Assembly (NCBI GenBank): GCA_023451735.1
Contig: JAEXYH010000030.1
Span: 19,358 to 83,357 of the forward strand
Direction of reading: 5' to 3'
DNA from: Pseudomonadota bacterium
Lineage (GTDB): Bacteria > Pseudomonadota > Alphaproteobacteria > Rhizobiales > Rhizobiaceae
Length of the DNA: 64,000 nucleotides
In this document: piece after piece, positions 17,374 to 26,909 of the stretch
Numbering within the stretch: the stretch's first letter is position 1
Layout: each line of letters starts with the position of its first letter
Notes under the pieces: model-generated
The model's input: the letters and a program-made list of their open reading frames with translations, nothing else
Told to the model about the DNA's origin: nothing
Databases searched by the model: none
Made by a program: the position numbers and the translations under genes

Positions 17374-20300
17374 ATGACGACGCCCAATAAACCGACGCCG
17401 ACAAGGCGAACCATTGGCCTCGACCCGCGGGTCACCTTCAGCCTTATCGGAGCTTTGGCATTTTTCGTCATCAGTGCGGCGGTCGCCTGGTACAATATAC
17501 AGGCACTGCGTTCCAACAACGAGCGTGTCGTTCACAGCCATGAGGTGATCGTTGCGCTTGCTGATCTCCTGTCCAACATCCAGGACGCGGAAACAGGCCA
17601 GCGTGGTTTTCTTCTGACCAACAGCGATCGCTATCTCGAACCTTACAATACCGCAATCAACGCTATCCCGAGACGGCTTGAGACGATCGGCGGCATGATC
17701 AGCGACAATTCCTCTCAACAGCAACGGCTCGCCAATCTCAAATTGCGGGTCGAGGGGAAACTGTCCGAGCTTCGTGAAACGATCGAGCTGCGGCGAAACC
17801 AAAGTCCCGAAACGGCACTTGCCGTCGTCAATTCCGATCGGGGCAAGATTGAGATGGATGCCGTTCGATCGCAACTGATTGCGATGCGGCAGGAAGAGAC
17901 CCGCTTACGCATGCAGCGCCTTGCGGAGATGGACAGCGCCTACACGACCGCATTCGCAAGCAGTATCCTTGCCGGTCTGCTCGGTATCCTGCTCACCGTC
18001 GCAATCGGCGTATTGATCCGTCAGGCGACGCTTTCGCGGCGACGCCAGGATTGGCTGCAGTCTGGAGAAGTGGGATTGAACGCCGCGGCCACGGGCGATC
18101 GACGCACCGAAGAGCTCGGCGACAGTATTCTGCAATTTCTTGCCCGTTACACCGGCGCCGTCGCTGGCGCGATTTTCGTCAAGGTTGAGGACGACTTTCT
18201 GCGCGCTGCGACCTACGGCGTCCCTGAAGGTGCCAACGTGCCAGAACGCTTTACATCGAAAGAAGGCCTACTTGGGCAGGCGGTAGCTGGCGCAAAACCT
18301 ATCCTGATCGAGGGCGTGCCAGATGGGTATCTGGCCTTTGGCTCGGCGCTTGGACGCGACAAGCCTCGCCATTTGATGATCTCGCCCGGACGGGTCGATG
18401 GTGCGGTTAATTCCGTCATCGAACTCGGTTTCCTGCGTCCTGTCGACGAGTCGATCCTGACCCTCCTCGAGCAGGCATCGGCGTCGATCGCCACTGCCGT
18501 TCGTTCGGCGAAATACCGCAGCGACCTGCAAAATTTCCTCCGCGAAACCCAACGGCAGGCCGAGGAGCTTCAAGTCCAGGGCGAAGAATTGCGCGTTTCC
18601 AACGAGGAGCTTGAAGAGCAAGGCCGGGCGCTCAAGGAATCGCAGGCGCGTCTCGAGCAGCAGCAGGTCGAGCTTGAACAAACGAACTCTCAGTTGGAGG
18701 AGCAGGCTCAGCAGCTTGAAGGCCAGCGCGACGACCTCGAGAGGGTCAACGCATCGGTCCAGCTCAAGGCCCGCGAACTCGAACAGGCAAGCCAGTACAA
18801 GTCGGACTTCCTTGCGAATATGTCGCACGAGCTGCGCACGCCGCTCAACTCGTCGCTTATTCTGGCCAAGCTTCTTGCAGACAACCCGAACGACAACCTC
18901 ACCACAGAGCAGGTCAAGTACGCACAGACGATCCAGTCCTCCGGCAATGACCTTCTCAATCTCATCAACGACATTCTCGATCTGTCCAAAATCGAGGCAG
19001 GCCATGTCGATATCCGGCCGGAACCGGTCTCTCTTGACAGGCTGGTTAGCGGTCTCAGGCAGCTTTTCGATCCTGTCTCTAAGTCGAAAGACCTAGGCTT
19101 CGAGATCGATATCGCGCCCGAGGCCCCTGCTGTCATCGAGACGGATCCGCAGCGTCTTGAGCAGGTGCTCAAGAACCTCCTTTCGAATGCCTTCAAGTTC
19201 ACTGAAAAGGGCAAGGTGACACTGAATCTGCGTGGCGCCACCGATGGTCAGCTCGCGTTTTCGGTCACCGACACCGGCATTGGCATAGCAGAGGAGCAAC
19301 AACGCAGCATTTTTGACGCCTTCCATCAGGCCGACGGAACGATCAGCCGCCGCTTCGGTGGCACAGGCCTCGGTCTTTCCATCTCCAGGGAGCTCATTCG
19401 CCTCCTTGGCGGCACAATCCATCTGACCAGCCGGCACAACCACGGAAGCACATTCACCGTTGTCGTTCCTGTCTCGTACGATCCCGCCCGTATCGTTTCC
19501 CGCGACATTCGTACCGCAGAACCGGTAACGATCCAGCGATCCGTTGTCGAAGAGGTGCGGGCGCTCGAGCCCGAACGCCACCGGATCGTCGAGGACGATC
19601 GCTCGGCTCCGAATGACGGCAAACGGACCTTGCTGGTCATCGAAGACGACGACACGTTTTCCGCGATCCTTCGTGACTTGGCGCGCGAAATGGGTTTTCG
19701 AGCGCTCGTCGCAGGAACGGCCCACGACGCATTGGAGCTTGCCAAACAGTACATGCCGAGCGCCATCGTTCTCGACATCGGACTGCCGGATCAGTCGGGG
19801 CTTTCCGTACTCGACCGGCTAAAAACGGATGTCAGAACCCGCCATATCCCAATACACATCGTGTCGGCTGACGACTATGCAGAGACGGCGCTTTCACTGG
19901 GCGCGGTTGGTTACATCATGAAGCCGGTGCAGCGTGAACAACTCGTCGAGGTTCTTCAGAAGCTGGAGGCAAAGCTCTCGCAGGGTGTCCGTCGTGTTCT
20001 GATTGTAGAGGATAACGAGGTCCAGCGCGAAGCAGTCATGAAACTCCTGACCTCGCATGACGTTGAAACGGTCAGTGCGGGTACGGCCGCCGAATGCCTG
20101 ACACTTTTGAAAGAGCAGACCTTCGACTGCATGGTGCTTGACCTTACCCTGCCCGACGCGTCCGGCTACTCGCTACTAGAAACCATCAGCGGCGACGACA
20201 GCCATTCCTTCCCACCCGTTATCATTTATACGGGCAGAGTTCTTTCGGCGGACGAGGAGCAGCGTCTGCGCCGCTATTCGAAGTCCATCATCATCAAGGG

Positions 20301-20808
20301 CGCAAAGTCGCCGGAACGTCTGCTCGACGAAGTATCGCTGTTCCTGCACCAGGTGGTCTCAGACCTGCCGGATGAGCAACAGAAGATGATCCGCAAGGCC
20401 CGCAACCGGGATGCGTTGCTGGAGGACCGCCGGATCCTGATTGTCGAGGACGACGTTCGTAACGTCTATGCACTGACGAACATACTCGAACCCCGCGGAG
20501 CCGTCATCGAGATTGCCCGCAACGGCCAGGAGGCACTCGACAAGCTCGGCCAATCCCAGGACGATGCAACAAAAGCGATCGACCTCGTCCTGATGGACGT
20601 GATGATGCCCGTGATGGACGGGCTGACCGCGACACGCATGATCCGGAAAAATCCTGACTGGAAGAAACTGCCTATCATTACGCTGACAGCCAAGGCCATG
20701 CCCGACGACCAGCAGCGCTGCATCGAGGCTGGTGCCAACGACTATATGGCCAAGCCCCTCGACGTCGAAAAACTGTTGTCGCTCGTACGTGTATGGATGC
20801 CCCGGTGA
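17374..20808 (+). CDS. Hybrid sensor histidine kinase: CHASE3-GAF-HisKA-HATPase-REC-REC-REC
   Basis: An 1144-residue membrane kinase. A first membrane segment lies at about residues 22-43, then a periplasmic CHASE3 domain (LSNIQDAETGQRGFLLT), a second membrane helix around 190-215, a GAF domain at about 245-385, and a Glu/Gln-rich coiled coil at 390-475. The HisKA box FLANMSHELRTPLN has phospho-acceptor His485. HATPase motifs are NLLSNAFKF, DTGIGI and GGTGLGLS. Three receiver domains start near residues 752, 874 and 1020; acceptor Asp residues lie in VLDIGLP, VLDLTLP and LMDVMMP. It overlaps the CheR gene by 16 bp. The operon pairs it with methylation enzymes but no chemoreceptor. An EcfG-type promoter upstream suggests expression in stress. 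Confidence 0.93.
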   Translation: MTTPNKPTPTRRTIGLDPRVTFSLIGALAFFVISAAVAWYNIQALRSNNERVVHSHEVIVALADLLSNIQDAETGQRGFLLTNSDRYLEPYNTAINAIPRRLETIGGMISDNSSQQQRLANLKLRVEGKLSELRETIELRRNQSPETALAVVNSDRGKIEMDAVRSQLIAMRQEETRLRMQRLAEMDSAYTTAFASSILAGLLGILLTVAIGVLIRQATLSRRRQDWLQSGEVGLNAAATGDRRTEELGDSILQFLARYTGAVAGAIFVKVEDDFLRAATYGVPEGANVPERFTSKEGLLGQAVAGAKPILIEGVPDGYLAFGSALGRDKPRHLMISPGRVDGAVNSVIELGFLRPVDESILTLLEQASASIATAVRSAKYRSDLQNFLRETQRQAEELQVQGEELRVSNEELEEQGRALKESQARLEQQQVELEQTNSQLEEQAQQLEGQRDDLERVNASVQLKARELEQASQYKSDFLANMSHELRTPLNSSLILAKLLADNPNDNLTTEQVKYAQTIQSSGNDLLNLINDILDLSKIEAGHVDIRPEPVSLDRLVSGLRQLFDPVSKSKDLGFEIDIAPEAPAVIETDPQRLEQVLKNLLSNAFKFTEKGKVTLNLRGATDGQLAFSVTDTGIGIAEEQQRSIFDAFHQADGTISRRFGGTGLGLSISRELIRLLGGTIHLTSRHNHGSTFTVVVPVSYDPARIVSRDIRTAEPVTIQRSVVEEVRALEPERHRIVEDDRSAPNDGKRTLLVIEDDDTFSAILRDLAREMGFRALVAGTAHDALELAKQYMPSAIVLDIGLPDQSGLSVLDRLKTDVRTRHIPIHIVSADDYAETALSLGAVGYIMKPVQREQLVEVLQKLEAKLSQGVRRVLIVEDNEVQREAVMKLLTSHDVETVSAGTAAECLTLLKEQTFDCMVLDLTLPDASGYSLLETISGDDSHSFPPVIIYTGRVLSADEEQRLRRYSKSIIIKGAKSPERLLDEVSLFLHQVVSDLPDEQQKMIRKARNRDALLEDRRILIVEDDVRNVYALTNILEPRGAVIEIARNGQEALDKLGQSQDDATKAIDLVLMDVMMPVMDGLTATRMIRKNPDWKKLPIITLTAKAMPDDQQRCIEAGANDYMAKPLDVEKLLSLVRVWMPR

Positions 20809-21638
20809 TCGAAACATTCGAGAAGGTCGAGGACATTGAAATCCGGCTTCTGCTGGAAGCGCTTTATGTCCGTTATCACTACGATTTCCGCAACTACGCC
20901 ATGGGGTCGATCAAACGGCGCCTGCGGCAGGCCTGCGAACAAATGGGGTTTGCCACGATCTCCGCGCTGCAGGAAAAGGTGCTGCACGACGAGACGATGC
21001 TTCCCCGTTTGCTCGGTTATCTTACGGTCCAGGTAAGCGAGATGTTTCGCGATCCGAGCTATTTCCGCGCCATCCGGGAAAAAGTCGTTCCGCACTTGAA
21101 GACCTACTCCTCCCTCAAGATCTGGATTGCCGGCTGCAGCTGCGGCGAGGAGGTCTATTCCCTGGCGATCCTGTTTCGCGAGGAAGGGCTGGAAGATCGT
21201 ACGATATTCTACGCTACCGACATCAACCAGGATGCTTTGCAGGCGGCAGAAGCCGGGGTGTATGACCTTGACCGGATCCAGTTGTTTACTGAAAATCATC
21301 GAAAGTCGGGTGGTAAATCGTCTCTTTCCGATTACTACAATGCGGGCTACGGCCGGGTTTCTTTCGACCGGTCTTTGCGCGAGCGTGTGGTCTTTTCGGA
21401 CCATAGCTTGGTGACTGATGCGGTCTTCGGCGAGATGCAACTAATCTCCTGCCGCAATGTGATGATCTATTTCGACCGTCCCCTGCAGGACCGCGCCGTT
21501 GGACTGTTTAAGGAGTCCCTGGCTCGCAAGGCCTTTCTGGGTATTGGCGCGAAGGAAAGCCTTCGCTTCTCCGCGCATGCAGAGGGGTTCAAGGAATTCG
21601 TCCGCGAGGAAAAAATATATCAAAGGGTCGGCCTATGA
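20793..21638 (+). CDS. CheR-type protein-glutamate methyltransferase
   Basis: A 281-residue CheR-family methyltransferase. The N-terminal helical domain (YHYDFRNYAMGSIKRRLRQACEQ) is followed by a SAM-binding Rossmann domain with WIAGCSCGEEVYSLAI, the usual glycine-rich SAM loop, then YATDINQDAL, and CRNVMIYFDRPLQ near the end. It starts inside the end of the kinase gene and overlaps the CheB gene by 4 bp, so all are cotranslated. With no receptor gene nearby, the methyl acceptor may be the coiled coil of the kinase; that is inference. Confidence 0.9.
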   Translation: MDAPVIETFEKVEDIEIRLLLEALYVRYHYDFRNYAMGSIKRRLRQACEQMGFATISALQEKVLHDETMLPRLLGYLTVQVSEMFRDPSYFRAIREKVVPHLKTYSSLKIWIAGCSCGEEVYSLAILFREEGLEDRTIFYATDINQDALQAAEAGVYDLDRIQLFTENHRKSGGKSSLSDYYNAGYGRVSFDRSLRERVVFSDHSLVTDAVFGEMQLISCRNVMIYFDRPLQDRAVGLFKESLARKAFLGIGAKESLRFSAHAEGFKEFVREEKIYQRVGL

Positions 21639-22204
21639 CCACTGTTCGACCAAAGGCGATCGTGATCGGAGCCTCGGCGGGGGCATTGGAAGCGCTCTCC
21701 GTTATCCTGCCGTCTTTGCCAGGTGATTTCCACGCACCGATCATTGTCGTTGTTCATATCCCGCCCGACAAGCGAAGCGTACTCGCTGAACTGTTCCAGG
21801 CCAAATGCCGGATCAAGGTGGTTGAGGTTGAGGACAAGGAGCCGCTCCACCCGGCAACCGTCTATTTTGCGCCACCGGATTATCATCTGCTTGTCGAGAA
21901 CACCGAGAGTCTCGGGCTGACCTCCGAGGAGCCAGTTTTGTATTCCAGGCCTTCAATCGATGTCCTGTTCGAGAGTGCTGCCGACATTTATGGTTCGGAT
22001 GTCACAGCCGTTTTGCTGACCGGCGCCAATCAGGATGGCGCCAAGGGCCTGGCTGCCATCGCCGAGGCAGGTGGACAGGTAATCGTACAGGATCCCGACA
22101 TGGCTTTCGCTGCCGCAATGCCCGAAGCAGGTTTGAAGCTTTGCCCCGAAGCCAAGGTTCTGTCGCTTGACGGCATATCCGAATATCTAAGGAGGATCGG
22201 CTGA
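21635..22204 (+). CDS. CheB-type methylesterase (catalytic domain only)
   Basis: A 189-residue stand-alone CheB esterase domain without the usual N-terminal receiver. The triad is visible: Ser in IGASAGAL, His in VVVHIPP, Asp in TGANQDGAKGL. It should remove methyl or amide groups placed by the upstream CheR-like enzyme. Without a fused receiver, its activity may be controlled in trans by the receivers of the two kinases. It overlaps CheR by 4 bp and ends one base before the next gene. Confidence 0.9.
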   Translation: MTTVRPKAIVIGASAGALEALSVILPSLPGDFHAPIIVVVHIPPDKRSVLAELFQAKCRIKVVEVEDKEPLHPATVYFAPPDYHLLVENTESLGLTSEEPVLYSRPSIDVLFESAADIYGSDVTAVLLTGANQDGAKGLAAIAEAGGQVIVQDPDMAFAAAMPEAGLKLCPEAKVLSLDGISEYLRRIG

Positions 22205-22205
22205 A

Positions 22206-23753
22206 ATGAGCCAGGTTTCGTTTCTTCTGGTTGACGATCTCGAGGAAAATCTCATTTCTCTCGAAGCCCTGCTGCGCCGCGAGGGGTTGACCCTCTTGAA
22301 GGCACGCTCGGGCGACCATGCTCTGGAACTGCTTCTGGAACACGACGTCGCTCTTGCCCTTATCGACGTTCAGATGCCAGGCTTGAATGGGTTCGAGCTT
22401 GCAGAGCTAATGCGCGGGAACGAGCGCACGCGACGTGTGCCGATCATTTTCGTAACGGCTGGGAACACCGCCGACAGCCGTTGGCGTTTTCAGGGCTATG
22501 AGGCCGGAGCCGTCGATTTCATCCAGAAGCCGATCGAGCCGGACGTTTTGCGTAGCAAGGCGGAAGTGTTCTTCGAGCTTTACCGCCAACGGCAGCAAAT
22601 TGCCGCCCAGCGCGACCAACTCCAGATCCATGCTGAAGCACTGAAGGAAGCGGATCGCCGCAAAGACGAGTTTCTGGCGACCCTTGCCCACGAACTGCGC
22701 ACGCCATTGGCGCCTCTACGCAATGGCCTCGATCTCCTTCAGCGCAATCCGCATGGGGAGAAAGCCGGCGATATACGCGGCATGATGGATAGGCAACTGG
22801 TACACCTTGTCAGATTGATCGATGACCTTCTGGATGTTTCGCGCGTCAGCCAGGGGAAGATCGAGCTTAGGAAGCAACTTCTCCGGATCGACGAAATCGT
22901 CAGGTCGGCGACAGAAGCCAGCCGACCATTAATAGACGGCGCAAGTCACCGGCTGACGATCGAGATGTCGGAAAATTCGCTCTGGGTCGAAGGTGACGAA
23001 ATCCGCTTGTCGCAAGCGGTGTCGAACCTCCTCAATAACGCCGCAAAATATACGCCCGCGGGCGGACGGATCACACTTAGCGTGCGTGCTGAAGCCCAGC
23101 GCGCTGTCATATCGGTGACCGACACGGGCATTGGCATACCCGACAACATGCAGGCAAACGTCTTTCAGCTGTTCACCCAGATCGACGACCACCTGCAACG
23201 TTCGCAAGGCGGTCTCGGCATCGGGCTCGCCCTTGTTCGCCAACTTGTCGAGTTGCATGGCGGAGCGGTGGACGCTTATAGCGCCGGGCCTGGGAGGGGA
23301 AGTCGGTTCACGATCAGTCTTCCCCTTGTGCCGGCTCCATCGCAGACGCATGTTGCGGACCAACCGAGACAGTCCATTTCATCCTTCCGGCAACTGAAAG
23401 TACTGGTCGTTGATGACAACCCCATCATCGCCGATACGCTCGGGATGATGCTGGAGGATATCGGCCACCAATTCGAAGCTGTCCATGATGGGCGCGAGGC
23501 GCTGGACGCCGCCAAGCATTACCATCCAGATGTTATTCTTCTCGACATCGGCCTTCCGGGGATGAATGGCTATGAGGTATGCAAGGCCTTTCGCGGCGAA
23601 GAAGAGTTCCAGGATACGCCAATCATTGCGCAGACTGGCTGGGGTCAGGATCGAGACAAGGAACTGGCGACCGAAGCAGGTTTCAATTTCCACCTGACGA
23701 AGCCTGTTCCGCTCGAGCAGTTGCAAAAGGTTTTCGCGTCACTTTCGACTTAA
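22206..23753 (+). CDS. Hybrid kinase REC-HisKA-HATPase-REC
   Basis: A 515-residue cytoplasmic protein. A receiver at residues 5-125 (FLLVDDLEENL, acceptor Asp in LIDVQMPG) joins through a short coiled coil to HisKA with FLATLAHELRTPLAP, phospho-acceptor His162. The HATPase part has NLLNNAAKY, DTGIGIPD and GGLGIGLALV. A second receiver fills residues 395-512 (VLVVDDNPII, LLDIGLPGMNG). There is no membrane segment, so it probably receives phosphate from the upstream membrane kinase in a relay. It is the last gene of the four-gene operon. Confidence 0.92.
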   Translation: MSQVSFLLVDDLEENLISLEALLRREGLTLLKARSGDHALELLLEHDVALALIDVQMPGLNGFELAELMRGNERTRRVPIIFVTAGNTADSRWRFQGYEAGAVDFIQKPIEPDVLRSKAEVFFELYRQRQQIAAQRDQLQIHAEALKEADRRKDEFLATLAHELRTPLAPLRNGLDLLQRNPHGEKAGDIRGMMDRQLVHLVRLIDDLLDVSRVSQGKIELRKQLLRIDEIVRSATEASRPLIDGASHRLTIEMSENSLWVEGDEIRLSQAVSNLLNNAAKYTPAGGRITLSVRAEAQRAVISVTDTGIGIPDNMQANVFQLFTQIDDHLQRSQGGLGIGLALVRQLVELHGGAVDAYSAGPGRGSRFTISLPLVPAPSQTHVADQPRQSISSFRQLKVLVVDDNPIIADTLGMMLEDIGHQFEAVHDGREALDAAKHYHPDVILLDIGLPGMNGYEVCKAFRGEEEFQDTPIIAQTGWGQDRDKELATEAGFNFHLTKPVPLEQLQKVFASLST

Positions 23754-24135
23754 TCTGGAGGCCTTCGGCGCGCAGTCGGCGGTTTCGTCCATTCTCACTG
23801 CGTCGGCTGGTGCAGCATCAGTCTTCTTCTTGAATGGCATGAGAGCGTCTATAGCGAACTTGTCGGAGTATGCCTGAGCTACGCGGGCGATATCGGACAT
23901 GTCCGCGCGGTTAAAAAGTGGCTTCTCTATAATAGACCTTCTTCACGACGATCTCGACCGGCGTTGCAGGATCGACTTTGACCCTTGTACCGTTACGCGG
24001 GAAGTCGAACTGCTGCCATCTGTGGTATCTCTCAAGCTTGCATCGCCCCCAAATTCCTTCAGCGATCAAAATCTGACTATCGTTCGTAACAAACAGGGAT
24101 CGCGTGCGTTTTCCATTCAAACTGGAGAACGAACT
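23754..24135. other. Intergenic region with a possible small minus-strand ORF
   Basis: About 380 bp before the formylglutamate amidohydrolase gene. A minus-strand frame at 23911-24120 (69 codons, TTG start) has fairly protein-like composition, ending KVDPATPVEIVVKKVYYREATF, but no ribosome-binding site that I can see. I see no promoter match. Confidence 0.3.
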
Positions 24136-25026
24136 ATGGATCCCGCAAGGTCGGCCGAGCTCTTCAAAACAACGTCGACAGGGGCGACCGAGCTTGAGCG
24201 AGAATTTTCGCCAAAAACTCTGATTACACCACCAGTTGCGCCCAAAGCCCTATGGACCAGCGAACGCGGCATGTCGCCCGTTATCGCAACGGCGATCCAT
24301 GAGGGACACGCCGTGCGGCCGAGCATACGGCCTCTATATATACTGGACGATCAAGAACGTTTGCGAGAGGAAGATCCATATACCGAGTTTACCACGCGGG
24401 ATGTGCCCAATCGCATCGTCTTTCATCGCTCACGTTTCGAGGTGGATATAAACCGCAGGCGTGACGGCGCCATATATCTGACGCCGGAACAGGCATGGGG
24501 CCTGGACGTATGGGCCAAGCCACTTCCACAGGACGAGATCGAAGCCTCCCTTCAGACCCATGACGCCTATTACGATATGCTGCTGGCCTTCCTGACCGGT
24601 GTTGAGCGTCAGTTCGGCCGATTTGTCGTTCTCGACATCCACAGCTACAATCATCGGCGTGCCGGACCGACCGCTCCATCGACACCGCAGGAGAAGGCAC
24701 CGGACATCAATATCGGGACGACTTCGATGGACCGTGCGCGGTGGGCGCCATTGGTCGAAGCGCTCATTGCCCATTTCGCATCACACACGATCAACGGCCG
24801 CTCTTTGGACGTCCGCGAAAACGTGGCCTTCCAGGGCAAGGGTGAACAGACGCGGTTCATTCACGCACATTTCCCCGACACGGGCTGCGCAATCGCGGTC
24901 GAGTTCAAGAAATTCTTCATGGACGAATGGACTGGAGAGCCTGATACCGCTGTCATTGACCAGCTTCGAGAGATCGTTGCAACAGCTGTTCCGATACTTG
25001 AAAAGACACTCGCGAGCCAGTCATGA
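24136..25026 (+). CDS. N-formylglutamate amidohydrolase-like protein
   Basis: A 296-residue member of the N-formylglutamate amidohydrolase family, which are zinc amidases with a carboxypeptidase-like fold. Metal and catalytic segments are ATAIHEGHAVRP, VLDIHSYNHRR and RFIHAHFPDTG. ATG 24136 follows GGAGA and begins the conserved sequence; an upstream extension to 23899 is unlikely. No histidine-utilisation genes are near. Instead it overlaps a DUF1704 metallopeptidase gene by 4 bp and is followed by an ATP-grasp ligase. This trio recurs in rhizobia, so the substrate is probably not formylglutamate from histidine. Confidence 0.8.
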   Translation: MDPARSAELFKTTSTGATELEREFSPKTLITPPVAPKALWTSERGMSPVIATAIHEGHAVRPSIRPLYILDDQERLREEDPYTEFTTRDVPNRIVFHRSRFEVDINRRRDGAIYLTPEQAWGLDVWAKPLPQDEIEASLQTHDAYYDMLLAFLTGVERQFGRFVVLDIHSYNHRRAGPTAPSTPQEKAPDINIGTTSMDRARWAPLVEALIAHFASHTINGRSLDVRENVAFQGKGEQTRFIHAHFPDTGCAIAVEFKKFFMDEWTGEPDTAVIDQLREIVATAVPILEKTLASQS

Positions 25027-26909
25027 CCCAAGCCTCATCGCAAACTCGCAACAGTGACGACAGCTGGCTCGACGAAATCGTCTCCTGCCTCGCCAACGGC
25101 AGGTCTATCCGGCGCGACCTGCCCGGCGGAGGGCGACTGCATATCGATCGGCCGCTGCCGTTCATCTGCGTCCATATTGCCGAGGACGAGACAGAACCGG
25201 CCGCGCGCGACATCGCGCAGGCAAACGCGTCCTATCTCATTGCTCCCAATACGGCCTGTGCGGTCACGGTGATCGAGGCCATCGAGGCTCCGCTGCGCAA
25301 ACAGTTCGGCGCATTCGTCATTTTCGACATCGGCGAGTTGGAGGAGGATCGCTTTTTAACCGACGATGCGCCTTTCCTGCCGCCATTCGAGATCGCCATA
25401 TGGGCAAGCGCCGACATGGCAGAGGCCGCGGAAACCTTTTCTGCCGCCATCAGCGACAGCGAGGCGAGGTTTCGCACGCCGCGCGTCGAGCGCGCCGAAA
25501 CACCCCCGACACGCGCAGACGAGGCATTGGGGCAACTCGGTTGTTCGACACTGGCCGTCAGGTTTGCCCCGGTCTACCGGCAGCCCGGCGGCGACCAGAT
25601 CTATCCGGAACTACACGATCAACTGGTGTCAATCCTGTTCGACGCGAGTCTGCGAGCCATCGCGCGTTTCGGTGAAGTGAAAAAAATCCTCCAGCCGAAA
25701 ACGCATCGGGCACTCGGACGCAGGGCGTTCGTCGATGCGGTGACACGCGTTGACCGAAGCGTCGATGAGGTGGCATCTTCATTTGATTTCCTGCTTGCAG
25801 TGACGCCCATCAATGCGGAGGCGGCACTCGAGGAATTCAAGGCAGACGGGAACCAACCCGTTTTTCTGTATCGTCCACTGGCCTTGCAGGTCGAGGCGGC
25901 AAAACGGAAGCTATTTTCCATCTCATTCGACCATCTCGAAGATCCGATCCTGCATCAGCTTTATCGAGAGAAACAGCAAGAAGTGGATCTTCAGCTCTCG
26001 TTGCTTTCCTCCCGCCAGAAACCTCAGTTCGTTGAATTTGGGCGGGCGTTGTATGGCCCGGTGGAGCCCGTTCTGTTGCGCGAGGCGCAAACCATCCTGT
26101 CGCAGCTTGCCAATACGGAACCCAGCGGCGATGACGATGCGGGCTCGCCAGAGCGGATCGCCGATTGCTTTCAAGTGGAGCGACGTGCCAGATCGATGAT
26201 CGGCGCTTATCACCGCCAGTTGAAAGATTTCGAAGTTTCCGTCGAAGTTCGCGACGACCTGCCGTCGGGATTGATGGTATCGGGTCATCGGCTGTTGATC
26301 GCTCGCAGCACCGTGATGGATATGCGCCGCGTCGAGCCCTTGCTGTCGCATGAGATCGGCGTTCATCTACTGACCTATTTCAACGGTTCGGCGCAGGGCC
26401 TGCGGCTGTTTCGCTCCGGCCTTGCAGGATATGAAGGCATGCAGGAAGGTCTGGCTGTCTTCGCCGAATACCTGTCCGGTGGCATGACGCCGGCACGTTT
26501 GAAGCTGATCGCAGGACGGGTAGTCGGATGCGCGGCCATGCTGAATGGAGCGACCTTCCTTGAAACCTACTCCCTTCTCGTCGAGCAGCACAATTTCACG
26601 CCGCCGGCTGCGTTCAATCTCGTTTTGAGGCTTTATCGCGGTGGCGGCCTTGCCAAGGATGCGATCTATCTGCGCGGTCTGCTTGCCCTGCTCGATCACC
26701 TGCGCACCGGCGGTGCACTGGAACCCTTCTGGATGGGCAAGATCGCCGCCTCGCATTTCGGGGTGATGCAGGAGTTGGCGGAGCGCGGTTTGCTGCGCAT
26801 GCCGGCGGTTCGGCCTCTCTTTCTCGAAACCGACGAAGGTCGCACCAGGCTGGCACGGGCCAGAGACGGGATGCGCCCGCTCGACATGATCCAACGACAG
26901 GAGACGTAA
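25023..26909 (+). CDS. DUF1704 zinc metallopeptidase (QEGLA motif family)
   Basis: A 628-residue protein of the family annotated as flavohemoglobin-expression-modulating QEGLA motif protein (DUF1704). An HExxxH motif, SHEIGVHLLTYF, gives His443, Glu444 and His448, and GMQEGLAVFAEYL supplies Glu475. That is the zinc-site pattern of the eukaryotic tubulin carboxypeptidase MATCAP, which belongs to DUF1704. The N-terminal 210 residues form a less conserved domain. No signal peptide. It overlaps its upstream neighbour by 4 bp (ATGA) and its downstream neighbour by 1 bp (TAATG). A carboxypeptidase-like role on a peptide or protein tail is inference. Confidence 0.85.
   Translation: MTQASSQTRNSDDSWLDEIVSCLANGRSIRRDLPGGGRLHIDRPLPFICVHIAEDETEPAARDIAQANASYLIAPNTACAVTVIEAIEAPLRKQFGAFVIFDIGELEEDRFLTDDAPFLPPFEIAIWASADMAEAAETFSAAISDSEARFRTPRVERAETPPTRADEALGQLGCSTLAVRFAPVYRQPGGDQIYPELHDQLVSILFDASLRAIARFGEVKKILQPKTHRALGRRAFVDAVTRVDRSVDEVASSFDFLLAVTPINAEAALEEFKADGNQPVFLYRPLALQVEAAKRKLFSISFDHLEDPILHQLYREKQQEVDLQLSLLSSRQKPQFVEFGRALYGPVEPVLLREAQTILSQLANTEPSGDDDAGSPERIADCFQVERRARSMIGAYHRQLKDFEVSVEVRDDLPSGLMVSGHRLLIARSTVMDMRRVEPLLSHEIGVHLLTYFNGSAQGLRLFRSGLAGYEGMQEGLAVFAEYLSGGMTPARLKLIAGRVVGCAAMLNGATFLETYSLLVEQHNFTPPAAFNLVLRLYRGGGLAKDAIYLRGLLALLDHLRTGGALEPFWMGKIAASHFGVMQELAERGLLRMPAVRPLFLETDEGRTRLARARDGMRPLDMIQRQET

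Noticed and set aside
23899..24135. Longer N-terminus of the formylglutamate amidohydrolase-like gene
   Set aside because: The extra 79 residues are not conserved and ATG 24136 has a good GGAGA site.
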